From: Aurantiacibacter xanthus
Lineage (GTDB): Bacteria > Pseudomonadota > Alphaproteobacteria > Sphingomonadales > Sphingomonadaceae
Length of the DNA stretch: 64,000 nt
Direction of reading: 5' to 3'
Assembly (NCBI RefSeq): GCF_003584015.1
Contig: NZ_QXFM01000112.1
Coordinates: 55,130 to 119,129, forward strand
In this document: piece by piece, positions 40,249 to 53,852 of the stretch
Position numbering within the stretch: position 1 is the first letter of the stretch
Layout: every line of letters starts with the position of its first letter
The notes under the pieces: model-generated
The model's database searches: none
Seen by the model: only the letters and a program-made list of their open reading frames with translations
What the model was told of the DNA's origin: nothing
Translations under genes and position numbers: made by a program

Positions 40249-41478
40249 TCAGTTCACGCCCGGATTGGCGCGCATCCATTCCTCCAGCACCGGAGCGATG
40301 CGGGTGCGCCACTTGCTGCCGTTGAAGATGCCATAGTGGCCCACGTCGCGCGCGAGATGATACTTCTTCATCGCCAGCGGCAGGTGCGGCGCAAGATCGA
40401 GCGCGGCGCGGGTCTGGCCGATGCCCGAAATATCGTCCTTCTCACCCTCGATCGCCAGCATTGCCGTATCGCGAATGGCGTCAGGGTCGATGGCCTTGCC
40501 GCGGTGGACGAATTCGCCCTTGGGCAGGGTGTGTTCCTGGAACACGTGCTCGATGGTCTGGAGGTAGAACTCGGCGGTCATGTCGCAGTGCGACAGGTAC
40601 TCATCGTAGAACTGCTTGGTCTTGTCGGCGCTTTCCTGATCGCCGACCGTCAGATGTTTGAACATCTCGTAGTGGCTCATCATGTGGCTCATGAGATTCA
40701 TCGAGATGAAGCCCGCCACCTGCAAAAAGCCCGGATAGACCCGTCGGCCCGCACCCGGATAGCTGAACGGCACGGTGGCGATCACATTGTTCTGGAACCA
40801 GCTCAGCGGCTTGTTCATCGCCAGATCGTTGACGCCGGTCGGGCTGGCGCGGGTGTCGATCGGGCCGCCCATCATGGTGAGCGTGGCCGGACGGCATGGG
40901 TCCTTCTCGGCTCCCATCACGGCGGTGGCGGCAAAGGCCGGGACCGACGGCTGGCACACGGCCAGCACATGGGTGTTGGGGCCGATGAACCGGAGGAATT
41001 CGATCAGGTAGTCGATATAGTCGTCGAGATCGAACAGGCCCGCGCTCAGCGGGACGGTCTTCGCATCGGCCCAGTCGGTAACATAGACCTCCTGATTCTC
41101 GACCAGCCGCGCGACCGTGCCGCGCAGCAGCGTGGCGAAGTGCCCGCTCATCGGGGCGACCACCAGCATGGTGGGCGCGTCCTCGGGCAGGCCCTCGCGG
41201 CGGAAGCGGATCAGGTTGCCGAACGGCTTTTCGAGCACGGTGGTCTGCGCGACGGGATAGCTCTTGCCGCCCACCTCGGTGCTGTCGATCCCGAAGGCGG
41301 GCTTGCCGCGCTCCTCGTAAACATGGGCGAAGACCTTGAGCGCGCTGGCCATGGCCGGGCCCATCCCGAGGTAGCCCATCGGCAGCGCCGGATTGGACAG
41401 GATGTTGGCGCCGAATTCGGCCCAGTGGCTGGCGCTGGAAAGCCAGGCTTTCTGCATTTCGTAGGCGGAATAAAGCAA
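40249..41478 (-). CDS. phaZ: Intracellular polyhydroxyalkanoate depolymerase
   Basis: I place the start at the TTG at 41478, where the family begins (LYSAYEMQKAWL), with GAAGGG upstream. The open frame extends 52 codons further without resemblance. The 409-aa protein has the intracellular PhaZ marks: VVAPMSGHFATLLRGTV, YVTDWADAKTVPLSAGLFDLDDY, and the nucleophile region VCQPSVPAFAATA, in which the family uses Cys. DLAMNKPLSWFQNNVI and HYGIFNGSKW (catalytic His) follow. It mobilises stored PHA granules. It is divergent from the ABC transporter gene. Confidence 0.9.
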   Translation of the reverse strand: MLYSAYEMQKAWLSSASHWAEFGANILSNPALPMGYLGMGPAMASALKVFAHVYEERGKPAFGIDSTEVGGKSYPVAQTTVLEKPFGNLIRFRREGLPEDAPTMLVVAPMSGHFATLLRGTVARLVENQEVYVTDWADAKTVPLSAGLFDLDDYIDYLIEFLRFIGPNTHVLAVCQPSVPAFAATAVMGAEKDPCRPATLTMMGGPIDTRASPTGVNDLAMNKPLSWFQNNVIATVPFSYPGAGRRVYPGFLQVAGFISMNLMSHMMSHYEMFKHLTVGDQESADKTKQFYDEYLSHCDMTAEFYLQTIEHVFQEHTLPKGEFVHRGKAIDPDAIRDTAMLAIEGEKDDISGIGQTRAALDLAPHLPLAMKKYHLARDVGHYGIFNGSKWRTRIAPVLEEWMRANPGVN

Positions 41479-41657
41479 GTGTCTTGACCCTTCTTGCGCG
41501 AACTGCGTGCTTCCGGCACCCTGCGCGGTGCTTCCGTTATGCTCCCTATATAGGGAAGATTGTGCAGTGCGGCAAAAAATTAGTTTTCGCGTGAAACCCG
41601 GATGATGTGACGCGCCATGCTTCAAAGGGCGCAAAATCTGGTCTAGGGCGCTCGCCT

Positions 41658-43460
<1,803 letters not shown>

Positions 43461-43583
43461 GGCAGGACTCTTGAGGCACGGGCAAGGCTGGGTTAAGCCG
43501 CGCTCGTATCATTCGAAACGAAACGTGGTATTCGCCGCGCGCGGCACCATATTTGCCGCATATCTTTCCAACCGGAGCCGCTC

Positions 43584-45698
43584 ATGATCCGTCGCCTGCT
43601 TGCAACCTCCGTTTCCGCCCTTGGCCTTGCTCTCGCAACACCTGCGCTGGCGCAGGATGCCGCCGATGCGCCGCCGGAAATGAACTTCGGCACCTGGGGC
43701 GTCGATACGAGCGAGATCGACACGGCGGCCAGGCCCGGCGACGACTTCTTCGCCTATGCCAACGGCAAGTGGGTGCGCGAGACCGAGATCCCCGCCGATC
43801 AGAGCCGCTATGGCCTGTTCGCGATGCTGGCCGAGAAGTCGACCTACGACGTGCAGACGCTGATGCGCGACCTCGTCGCCGCGAACCCGGCACCGGGCAC
43901 GCCCGAGCGGCGCATCGTCGATGCCTACAACGCCTATGTCGATACCGCCGCGATCGAGGCCGCCGGGCTGGCTCCGGCGCAGCCCTATCTCGCGCAGATC
44001 GCCGATGCGCCCAGCCTTTCGGCGCTGGTCGCGCTGTTCGAGCAGCCGGGCATTCCGGCGCTGATCAGCGCGAGCGTCGATGTCGATAGCGAGAACCCCG
44101 AGCGCTATCTCGTCTCGGTCGGCTTCAGCGGCATGGGCCTGCCCGATCGCGACTACTACCTCGTCGATACGGACGAGAACCTCGCGATCCGCGCCAAGTA
44201 CATGGATTTCCTGCGCTTCATGCTCGGGCAGGCGGGCTATGCCGATCCGGCTGGTGCGGCCGATGCCGTCTATGCTTTCGAGCACAAGGTGGCCGAGCTG
44301 GAGTGGGACCGCCGGATGTTCCGCATCCCCGAGCTGACCTACAACCCGATGGACCGCGCGGCGCTGCTCGCGCTCGATCCCGAATTTCCGATGGCCACGC
44401 TGCTGGCGGCGGGCCATTTCGACGGGCAGGACCTGTTTGACGCCGCGCAGCTTCCGCCGACCCCGGAAAGGATCGCCGAATTGGGCCTCACGCCTGAGCA
44501 GCAGGCGATGATGGGCGGCGGCCTGCCCGCGATGATGAAGCTGCTGCGCGAGACCCCGCTGGCCACGCTCAAGGCCTATATGGCGGTGCGCTTCCTGTCC
44601 TCGAATGCCTCGGTGCTGCCGCAGGCGATCGACGATGCCAACTTCGCCTTTTACGGCACCACGATCTCGGGCCAGCAGGAACAGCGCCCGCGCTGGAAGC
44701 GCGCCATCGCGGCGGTCGAGGGGCAGCTCGGCGAGCAGCTCGGCGCGCTTTACGTTCAGCGCGAGTTCCCGCCCGAAGCCAAGGCCGGGATGGAGCATCT
44801 CGTCGACAACCTCATCGCCGCCTATCGCGAGAGCATCAGCGAAAACCACTGGATGACGCCTGCTACCACCGAGGAGGCGCTGACCAAGCTGGCCGGCTTC
44901 ACCCCGATGGTCGGCTATCCCGACGAGTTCGAGGCTTACGACGGGCTCGAAATCAAGGCCGACGATCCGCTCGGCAACCGCATTCGCACCATCGCCTGGA
45001 ACCAGCAGGACGAGCTTTCCAAGCTCGGCGGCCCGGTCGACAAGAGCGAATGGGGCATGCTGCCGCAGACGGTGAACGCTTACTATTCGCCGAACTTCAA
45101 CCAGATCGTGTTCCCGGCGGCGATCCTGCAGCAGCCGTTCTTCGGCCTCGATGCCGATCCGGCGGTGAACTATGGCGCCATCGGCGCGGTGATCGGGCAC
45201 GAGATCGGCCACGGCTTCGACGATCAGGGCTCGCGCTTCGATGCCACCGGCGCGCTGCGCAACTGGTGGCAGGATGCCGACCGCACGGCCTTCGAGGAGC
45301 GGACGGGGATGCTGCGCAAGCTGATCGAGCAGTATTGCCCGCTCGACGACGGCACCTTCTGCCTGCGCGGCGATCTCGCCATGGGCGAGACCATCGGCGA
45401 CGTGGTCGGCCTGCAGATCGCCTATCGCGCCTATCAGCTCTCGCTTGAGGGCAAGGAAGCGCCGGTGATCGACGGGCTGACCGGCGATCAGCGCTTCTTC
45501 CTCGGCTTTGCGCAGGTGTGGCGCGGCAAGACCCGCGAGGCGCGCCTGCGCAACATGATGATGGCCGACCCGCATCCGCCCGAGCAGTTCCGCCTCAACA
45601 ATGCGGTGCGGCAGATGGATGCCTGGTACAAGGCGTTCAACGTCCAGCCGGGCGATGCGCTGTACCTCGCGCCCGAGGATCGTGTCTCGATCTGGTAA
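43584..45698 (+). CDS. M13 family metallopeptidase, exported
   Basis: The 704-aa protein has a signal peptide (RRLLATSVSALGLALATPALAQD). The M13 (neprilysin-like) pattern includes FFAYANGKWV, the substrate-binding VNAYYSPNFNQIVFPA, the zinc site HEIGHGFDDQG, and the third ligand in GETIGD (usually ENIAD in the family; the Glu and Asp are kept). The ending DALYLAPEDRVSIW corresponds to the usual C-terminal Trp. It is predicted to act in the periplasm on short peptides. Confidence 0.92.
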   Translation: MIRRLLATSVSALGLALATPALAQDAADAPPEMNFGTWGVDTSEIDTAARPGDDFFAYANGKWVRETEIPADQSRYGLFAMLAEKSTYDVQTLMRDLVAANPAPGTPERRIVDAYNAYVDTAAIEAAGLAPAQPYLAQIADAPSLSALVALFEQPGIPALISASVDVDSENPERYLVSVGFSGMGLPDRDYYLVDTDENLAIRAKYMDFLRFMLGQAGYADPAGAADAVYAFEHKVAELEWDRRMFRIPELTYNPMDRAALLALDPEFPMATLLAAGHFDGQDLFDAAQLPPTPERIAELGLTPEQQAMMGGGLPAMMKLLRETPLATLKAYMAVRFLSSNASVLPQAIDDANFAFYGTTISGQQEQRPRWKRAIAAVEGQLGEQLGALYVQREFPPEAKAGMEHLVDNLIAAYRESISENHWMTPATTEEALTKLAGFTPMVGYPDEFEAYDGLEIKADDPLGNRIRTIAWNQQDELSKLGGPVDKSEWGMLPQTVNAYYSPNFNQIVFPAAILQQPFFGLDADPAVNYGAIGAVIGHEIGHGFDDQGSRFDATGALRNWWQDADRTAFEERTGMLRKLIEQYCPLDDGTFCLRGDLAMGETIGDVVGLQIAYRAYQLSLEGKEAPVIDGLTGDQRFFLGFAQVWRGKTREARLRNMMMADPHPPEQFRLNNAVRQMDAWYKAFNVQPGDALYLAPEDRVSIW

Positions 45699-45811
45699 CG
45701 CTCTGGCATGCTGCGTGTGCGAATGCTTGACTTCGCGCACGCGCTGGTGGAGGCATCGCGCTCAATTATGCGCGGTGCCTGCCACCGGGCGAATTCGAGG
45801 CCCTGCCGTTC

Positions 45812-46657
45812 ATGACCTTCATCCAGCTGCTGCTGATCGCCGTTGTTCAGGGGACGACGGAATTCCTGCCGATCTCCTCGTCAGGCCACCTGATCCTGAT
45901 CCCCTTCGTGACCGACTTCCCCGATCAGGGCCCGCAGATCGACGTCGCGGTGCATGTCGGCTCGCTGCTCGCCATCATCGCCTATTTCTTCAAGGACGTG
46001 CTGATGCTGGCGCGCGGGGGCTTTGCCACCGTGGGCATCGGCAAGGCCCCGCATGAGCGGCAGCTGTTCTGGTGGATTCTGCTCGGTACGATCCCTGCGG
46101 TGCTGTTCGGCCTCGCGATCAAGCTCGGCGTGTTCAACGGGATCGTTTCGAGCCTGTTCGGGGTAACCATCGTCGATGGCGATCTGATGGCCTCGATCCG
46201 CTTCACCCATCTGATCGCGGTGAACCTGATCGTCTATGGCATCCTGCTTGGCCTTGCCGACCGGTTCGGACGCGAGACCAAGACCTTCGAGGACATGACC
46301 TGGCGTGACGGGCTGCTGGTGGGCATCGCCCAGGCCTTTGCGATCATTCCCGGCACCAGCCGCTCGGGCGTGACCATGACCATGGCGCGCGCGCTGGGCT
46401 ATGGCCGGTTCGAGGCGGCGCGGTTCTCGTTCCTGCTGTCGATCCCGGCAGTGGCCGGGGCGGGCGTGCTGATCGTGCCCGAACTGTTCAACGCCGGGGC
46501 CGAGCTGGTGCATGAGGCGCTGATCGCCGGTGTGCTGACCTTCATTGCCGCCTTCGCGACGATGGCCTTCCTGATGAACTTCCTGAAGAAGGCCTCGATG
46601 ATGGTCTTCGTGATCTATCGCGTGGCGATGGGCGTCGCGCTGCTGGTCCTGTTCTGA
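45812..46657 (+). CDS. uppP: Undecaprenyl-diphosphatase
   Basis: The 281-aa polytopic protein has the two UppP/BacA signatures: QGTTEFLPISSSGHLIL near the N-terminus and PGTSRSGVTMTMARALG in the second half. It recycles undecaprenyl pyrophosphate to the monophosphate for peptidoglycan and polysaccharide synthesis. The last 43 nt overlap a convergent small lipoprotein gene. Confidence 0.95.
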   Translation: MTFIQLLLIAVVQGTTEFLPISSSGHLILIPFVTDFPDQGPQIDVAVHVGSLLAIIAYFFKDVLMLARGGFATVGIGKAPHERQLFWWILLGTIPAVLFGLAIKLGVFNGIVSSLFGVTIVDGDLMASIRFTHLIAVNLIVYGILLGLADRFGRETKTFEDMTWRDGLLVGIAQAFAIIPGTSRSGVTMTMARALGYGRFEAARFSFLLSIPAVAGAGVLIVPELFNAGAELVHEALIAGVLTFIAAFATMAFLMNFLKKASMMVFVIYRVAMGVALLVLF

Positions 46658-46854
46658 GCCGGAGCTGATTCCGCCGCCGGTCTGTCGCCGGGCGGATCGC
46701 GCAGTTCGAGCATCTCGGCGGCATCTTCGAGCGCTCTGGCCTCGTTGCTGCTCGCGGGCGCGGGGCCGCTCATCGGTTCGGGCGCATCGCAGCCGGAGGC
46801 CAGCAGCGCACCTGTGGCGACAAGCGCCAGCCGCAGATGCGCTGCCCGGTCCAT
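46615..46854 (-). CDS. Small lipoprotein 2
   Basis: The 79-aa product has a lipoprotein signal (RLALVATGALLASGC, Cys22), then a Pro/Ala/Glu-rich tail. The start overlaps the preceding gene's stop by one base (TAATG), so the two are probably co-translated. Its 3' end overlaps uppP on the other strand by 43 nt. No family is recognised. The lipobox and coupling make it more likely real than chance. Confidence 0.55.
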   Translation of the reverse strand: MDRAAHLRLALVATGALLASGCDAPEPMSGPAPASSNEARALEDAAEMLELRDPPGDRPAAESAPAQNRTSSATPIATR

Positions 46855-47171
46855 TACTCGGTCGCGCCCTTGACTTCGGCGGCTGCAGCAGCCGCGGCAT
46901 CGGCGGCGCTCAGCGCGTCGTCAGCGGCGGCCTGCGCGGCATCGGCGCTGTCTTCGGCGGACTGTGTTGCGGCATCGACCGCATCTTCCACCGAAGCGGT
47001 GTCAGGCAGGGCGAGCGAACTGTCGGCCACCGGGTCGGGCACGCCGTCGAGGGCATCATCGGCGGGGACTTCGACCGTGTCGGCCATGGCCTCTTCCGAA
47101 GCGTCGGTGGACTTGCCGCAGGCCGACAGCGCCAGCAGCGCGACCGGAGCGAGCAGAGCAATCCGTTTCAT
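46854..47171 (-). CDS. Small alanine-rich lipoprotein 1
   Basis: The 105-aa product has a clear lipoprotein signal (MKRIALLAPVALLALSAC, Cys18) and an AAGGAG site before the ATG. The mature part is acidic and ends in a strongly Ala-rich segment (AAQAAADDALSAADAAAAAAA), likely helical. It is divergent from recQ across 118 bp that contain a (GC)7 tract. The function is unknown. Confidence 0.75.
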   Translation of the reverse strand: MKRIALLAPVALLALSACGKSTDASEEAMADTVEVPADDALDGVPDPVADSSLALPDTASVEDAVDAATQSAEDSADAAQAAADDALSAADAAAAAAAEVKGATE

Positions 47172-47256
47172 GGGGGTTCTCCTTGGGGTTGCTAAACGAA
47201 TGAGGGGCTGTGTAGCCGTTCGCAGGGCCGGGGCAAAACGGGAATTGCGCCCCTAG

Positions 47257-47270
47257 GCGCGCGCGCGCGC
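47257..47270. repeat. (GC)7 alternating tract
   Basis: Seven uninterrupted GC dinucleotides lie between the divergent lipoprotein gene and recQ, about 20 nt before the recQ start. Such tracts can slip in length or adopt left-handed DNA. Whether it affects recQ expression is unknown. Confidence 0.7.
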
Positions 47271-47289
47271 ATCTGGCAGGTGGGGCGGC

Positions 47290-49080
<1,791 letters not shown>

Positions 49081-49153
49081 CACCGCAATCACCCGCTTGC
49101 GCTTCTCCTGAAGGTGATATAAATATGATATCACAATTTCTGAGGAGATGACG

Positions 49154-50059
49154 ATGTCGAACCATGTGACGGGGATGATCCGCAGCCGCGAAGTCGCGGC
49201 GGGTACGCGCAGCGGCTACACCATGCTGCTGGTGATGCTGGCCCTGCTCGTGTTCGTGGGGCTGAACGTGGTGACGCGCGGGTTCGGGCTGGGCAGCGTT
49301 CTGCTGTTCGTGGCCTGCATCCTGCTGCCGGTGCTCGCAATCGTGCTGATCGCTCTGGGCTTTTACATGGTGCAGCCCAATCAGGGCGCGGTGATCACGC
49401 TGTTCGGCGACTATCGCGGGACCGACCGCAAGGAGGGCCTGCGCTGGGTGCTGCCGTGGATGATGCGCAAGAAGGTCAGCGTGCGCGCGCACAACATCCA
49501 TTCCGAGCGGATCAAGATCAACGATCTGCGGGGCAACCCGATCGACATTGCCTGCAACGTGGTCTGGCGCGTGCGCGACACCGCGCAGGCGGTGTTCGAC
49601 GTGGACGACTATTACCAGTTCGTCGAAATCCAGATCGAGGCGGCGCTGCGCACGGTCGGCGCGCGCCACCCTTACGACGATATGAGCGATGAGGACGAAA
49701 CCACGCTGCGCGGCAGCGCCGACGTCATCAACTCCGAGCTGCAGACCGAGCTGAACGAGCGGCTGTCGGCGGCGGGGATCGTGGTCGATGAGGCGGGGCT
49801 GACTCACCTCGCCTATGCCAGCGAGATCGCCGGCGCGATGCTGCGCCGTCAGCAGGCCGAGGCGGTGATCGCCGCGCGTGCCAAGCTGGTGATGGGCGCG
49901 GTGACGATGGTGCAGATGGCGCTCGACAAGCTCTCGGCTGACGAGATCGTCGAACTCGACGACGAGCGCCGCGCGGCCATGGTCTCGAACCTGATGGTGG
50001 TGCTCTGCGGCGAGCGCGAGGTGAACCCGGTCGTCAACGCCGGATCGCTGTACCAGTAA
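49154..50059 (+). CDS. SPFH (band 7) domain membrane protein
   Basis: The protein is 301 aa from the ATG at 49154, which has AGGAG 7 nt upstream; the ATG two codons earlier overlaps that site. Two adjoining membrane segments (TMLLVMLALLVFVGLNVV and VLLFVACILLPVLAIVLIALGFYMV) precede PNQGAVITLFGDYRG, the usual band 7 start, and a C-terminal helical region (GAMLRRQQAEAVIAARAKLVMGAVTM). Members form membrane-bound rings or microdomains, sometimes with proteases. A ribbon-helix-helix gene follows 4 nt later. Confidence 0.85.
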   Translation: MSNHVTGMIRSREVAAGTRSGYTMLLVMLALLVFVGLNVVTRGFGLGSVLLFVACILLPVLAIVLIALGFYMVQPNQGAVITLFGDYRGTDRKEGLRWVLPWMMRKKVSVRAHNIHSERIKINDLRGNPIDIACNVVWRVRDTAQAVFDVDDYYQFVEIQIEAALRTVGARHPYDDMSDEDETTLRGSADVINSELQTELNERLSAAGIVVDEAGLTHLAYASEIAGAMLRRQQAEAVIAARAKLVMGAVTMVQMALDKLSADEIVELDDERRAAMVSNLMVVLCGEREVNPVVNAGSLYQ

Positions 50060-50063
50060 GGCG

Positions 50064-50258
50064 ATGGCGGCCCGCAAAGCCTTTGCCCTGCGACTGGACC
50101 CTGCGCTGCACGATTGCCTCGAGCGATTGGCGGCGCAGGAGCTGCGCAGCGTGAACGCCGAGATCGAGGTGCTGCTGCGCGAGGCGCTCGAACGGCGGGG
50201 CATTCGTCCCGCCGTGAGCGAACGGCCCCGGCGGGGGCGGCCAGCGAAGGAGGAATGA
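50064..50258 (+). CDS. Arc-type ribbon-helix-helix protein
   Basis: The 64-aa protein starts with a basic strand (RKAFALRLDPALHDCLERLA) followed by two helices (RSVNAEIEVLLREALERRG), the Arc/MetJ-like fold that binds DNA as a dimer. A basic tail (RPRRGRPAKEE) ends it. It lies 4 nt after the SPFH gene and is probably co-transcribed with it. This SPFH-RHH pairing suggests autoregulation; there is no toxin gene alongside. Confidence 0.75.
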   Translation: MAARKAFALRLDPALHDCLERLAAQELRSVNAEIEVLLREALERRGIRPAVSERPRRGRPAKEE

Positions 50259-50325
50259 CGGGCACAGGTTTGCCGTGCATCGCCATTTCCTGCGCTTAAC
50301 TCTTGTGCTCTAAGCTTGTCAGTTG

Positions 50326-51309
50326 ATGACCCAGACTCGACGCCTCCCTTCGCCGCGCGCCCTGATCGCGCCACTCGCTATCCTTGGCGTTGTTGCCCTT
50401 GCGGCGCTTCCCGCCGCGACGCTCACCGCGCAGGACCGCGAGGCCGCCTTCACCGTAGTCGCGACCGGGCAGGGCTTCGACCGGCTGCAGGACGCGGTCA
50501 ACGCCATTGGCGACGGCGAGGGCGCGATTGCCATCGCGCCGGGCCGCTATGCCCAGTGTGCGGTGCAGGAACGCGGGCAGATCTCCTATCTCGCCAGCGA
50601 GCCCGGCGCGGCGGTGTTCGACGCGGTGACCTGTGAGGGCAAGGCCGCACTGGTGCTGCGCGGGCGCGGGGCCGAGGTTTCGGGCCTGATCTTCCAGAAC
50701 ATGAAAGTGCCCGACTTCAACGGCGCGGGCATCCGCCTCGAAAAGGGCAACCTTACGGTGGCCGACAGCTGGTTCCGCGACAGTCAGCAGGGCATTCTGA
50801 CGGCGGGAGATGCTGCATCGCGCATCGTGATCGACCGCTCGACCTTCACCCGCCTCGGCACCTGCGAGGGTGCGGGCGGCTGCGCCCATTCGATCTACAC
50901 CGGCTCTTATGGCCATGTCCGCATCACCCGCAGCCGGTTCGAGCAGGGCGCGGGCGGCCACTATGTGAAATCGCGCGCGGCCGAGGTGGAGATCGCCTCG
51001 TGCAGCTTCGACGATTCGCAAGGTCGCAACACCAATTACATGATCGACCTCCCCGCTGGCGCCAGCGGGCAGATTTCGAACAACTGGTTCGTGCAAGGCC
51101 AGTCGAAGGAGAACTATTCCGCCTTCATCGCGGTCGCCGCCGAGCAGCGCGAGCACAGTTCGGCAGGCCTCACCGTGGTCGGCAACGATGCGCGGCTGGC
51201 GCCGGGGGTGGATCGCAACACCGTGTTCGTGGCCGACTGGTCGGGCGAGCTGTCGGGCATTGGCGAGAACACGCTGGGCCGGGGGCTCAAGCCGTTCGAG
51301 GAGCGCTAA
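50326..51309 (+). CDS. Exported parallel beta-helix repeat protein
   Basis: The 327-aa protein (ATG at 50326) has an N-terminal hydrophobic export segment (LIAPLAILGVVALAALPAATLTAQ). The body has the rungs of a right-handed beta helix (GAGIRLEKGNLTVADSWFRDS, GHVRITRSRFEQGAGGHYV, AEVEIASCSFDDS, GQISNNWFVQG), as in pectate-lyase-like or alginate-related proteins. No catalytic set is evident. It may bind or process a polysaccharide outside the cytoplasm. Confidence 0.7.
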   Translation: MTQTRRLPSPRALIAPLAILGVVALAALPAATLTAQDREAAFTVVATGQGFDRLQDAVNAIGDGEGAIAIAPGRYAQCAVQERGQISYLASEPGAAVFDAVTCEGKAALVLRGRGAEVSGLIFQNMKVPDFNGAGIRLEKGNLTVADSWFRDSQQGILTAGDAASRIVIDRSTFTRLGTCEGAGGCAHSIYTGSYGHVRITRSRFEQGAGGHYVKSRAAEVEIASCSFDDSQGRNTNYMIDLPAGASGQISNNWFVQGQSKENYSAFIAVAAEQREHSSAGLTVVGNDARLAPGVDRNTVFVADWSGELSGIGENTLGRGLKPFEER

Positions 51310-51325
51310 AGCGGGATGGCATAAG

Positions 51326-51429
51326 CCCTTCCCCTGTGGGGAAGGGTTGGGATGGGGGCACGCCAGCCAGCGTCGAGCCCCCACCCCCAGCCCCTCCCCA
51401 AAGGGGAGGGGAGCAAGGTGGATCAGGCC
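51326..51429 (-). repeat. Two-hairpin intergenic element, copy B
   Basis: This is the reverse-oriented counterpart of the element at 29,522. It has hairpin CCCTTCCCC-TGT-GGGGAAGGG (51,326-51,346), then GCGTCGAGCCCCCA, then the perfect hairpin CCCCTCCCC-AAA-GGGGAGGGG (51,391-51,411), and ends with CAAGGTGGATCAGG. It occupies most of the gap between the beta-helix gene and the zinc-finger gene and may end transcription of the former. Confidence 0.8.
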
Positions 51430-51513
51430 AACCTCATCGGGTCCTAAGTCGCTCGCAAACCTTGTAATTTCGCCTTCGCCTGCCAACATTGAGCGGGTGA
51501 AAAGGAGGCGGCA

Positions 51514-51777
51514 ATGGCCGGTGGATGGTCGCGCGATGGCGCGGTGCAGGATCAGATCGACGATACGGTAAGCGACGCGGTCAGCGCGGCACGGGCGCGC
51601 ATGCCGCGCGGGCCAAGCGCCGAATATTGCGACGAATGCGCCGAACCGATCCCCGAGAAACGGCGCGAGGCCGTGCCCGGTGTGCGCACCTGCGTCGCCT
51701 GCCAGTCCGGCCGTGACAGCGCCGTGCGTCACTCGGCGATCAACCGGCGCGGCTCGAAGGACAGCCAGCTCCGCTGA
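51514..51777 (+). CDS. DksA/TraR-type C4 zinc-finger protein
   Basis: The 87-aa protein has an N-terminal helix and the C4 finger with Cys39, Cys42, Cys60 and Cys63 (YCDECAEPIPEKRREAVPG, then TCVAC). This short YbiI-like form lacks the long coiled coil of true DksA. Members of the group can contact RNA polymerase through the secondary channel; a role here is not established. It ends 6 nt before the convergent ribA stop. Confidence 0.85.
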   Translation: MAGGWSRDGAVQDQIDDTVSDAVSAARARMPRGPSAEYCDECAEPIPEKRREAVPGVRTCVACQSGRDSAVRHSAINRRGSKDSQLR

Positions 51778-52844
51778 CGCATCCTAGCGCAGCAGGTGGC
51801 CCGCCTTGTCGCGCTTGGTATCGAGGTAGTGGGCGTTGTGCGGATTGGCCGGGAGCTGGTGCGGCACGCGTTCGGTCACTGTCACCCCGGCGGCCTCCAG
51901 CGCTGCCACTTTCTCCGGGTTGTTGGTCATCAGCCGCACCGCGCTGACCCCCATCAGTTCGAGCATCCGCGCCGCGACCGGGAAGTCGCGCGCCTCTTCG
52001 GGCAGGCCGAGGCGGCGGTTGGCCTCCAGCGTGTCGTGCCCATCATCCTGCAGGTGATAGGCGCGCAGCTTGTTGATGATGCCGATGCCGCGCCCCTCTT
52101 GCCTCAGGTAAAGCACCGCGCCCCAGCCGCCTTGTGCGGCCTCATCGGCCATGGCCACCAGCGCTGCATCGAGTTGCGGGCCGCAGTCGCACTTGAGGCT
52201 GGAGAACACGTCGCCGGTCAGGCATTCGGAATGGAGGCGCACCAGCGGCACCTTGCCCGAATCCTGCTCGCCGAGGACCAGCGCGACATGCTCGCGCAGG
52301 TCGTCGGCGCTGCGGAAGGCGATGATGCGCGCGTGCTCGCTGGCGTGGATCGGCAACCGTGCGCGGGTGGCAATGGTGAGCGCTTCGGGGTCGGCAAACT
52401 CGGCAAGGTCGCCCGCTTCGAGCGCCACCGGCTCGCCGCCATGCTCGGGCGCGACCATGAAGGCGGGCAGGATACCTGCGATTCGCGCGAGTTCGAGCGC
52501 CACTTCGGCCTCCTGCCGCCAGGGCAGCGCTTCGGCGAGGAATGGGCCTTTGAGCGGGGTTTGCAGATCGAGCGAAGGGTCGGCCACCGGCAGCGCGGCA
52601 GCGAGATCGAGCGGCTCGCCCGCGCGAATCAGCACCGGGTCGCTCCCGCGCGCGGCCTCGCGCTGGTTGGTGAGCCGCAGCGTCTCCGCCCGCGCGGTCG
52701 AGATCAGCAGCCGCGCCGCCTTTGCCTGAGGCGCAAGCCCGGTCTCGATCGGCAGCAGCACCGGCGCACCGGCGATAGCGATCGGCCAGCCGTGGCGTAG
52801 GGCGTCAACCGCCTGCGCCGCGCGGCGGGAAGGCGAGGCTCCGC

Positions 52845-53648
<804 letters not shown>

Positions 53649-53716
53649 GACCAAGGGCTTTAGGTCGGCATTGGCCGGGCCACAAGCCGGAGGCCGGATC
53701 TGGCCGGACGATGGAC

Positions 53717-53847
53717 AAGAAAAACCCCCGTCCCGGGGGCGGTGAGACGGGGGTTCATTCTTGCGTTCGTCACGCAGACAAGCAGGCCGGAAATCGAATG
53801 GCGGGTCAACAGGGGGGGAGAAACCCGCCGATCAGCCGTGCTTGCCT
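53717..53847 (-). ncRNA. Candidate small RNA, about 130 nt
   Basis: A minus-strand promoter-like pair at 53,853-53,881 would start a transcript near 53,847. A strong intrinsic terminator at 53,720-53,755 would end it. Between them is a non-coding stretch with a C-rich segment (CTCCCCCCCTG in the minus sense), which could pair with G-rich ribosome sites. No open frame of coding character covers it. The region lies between lolA and xthA. It could instead be just the lolA 3' untranslated region ending at the same terminator. Confidence 0.4.
53723..53755 (-). terminator. Rho-independent terminator (minus strand)
   Basis: A 10-bp perfect stem, AACCCCCGTC/GACGGGGGTT (53,746-53,755 with 53,723-53,732), encloses a 13-nt GC-rich loop and on the minus strand is followed by TTTTTCTT. 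It is the clearest intrinsic terminator I see in the window. It ends transcripts coming from lolA or from the candidate small RNA, upstream of xthA. Confidence 0.85.
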
Positions 53848-53852
53848 TGACA

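Noticed and set aside
43509..45740. Long open frame (743 codons) on the minus strand
   Set aside because: Antisense to the M13 peptidase, which has the intact HEIGH site and signal peptide.
51326..51429. CRISPR-like repeat
   Set aside because: Only two hairpins in one unit, no regular repeat-spacer array anywhere in the window and no cas genes.
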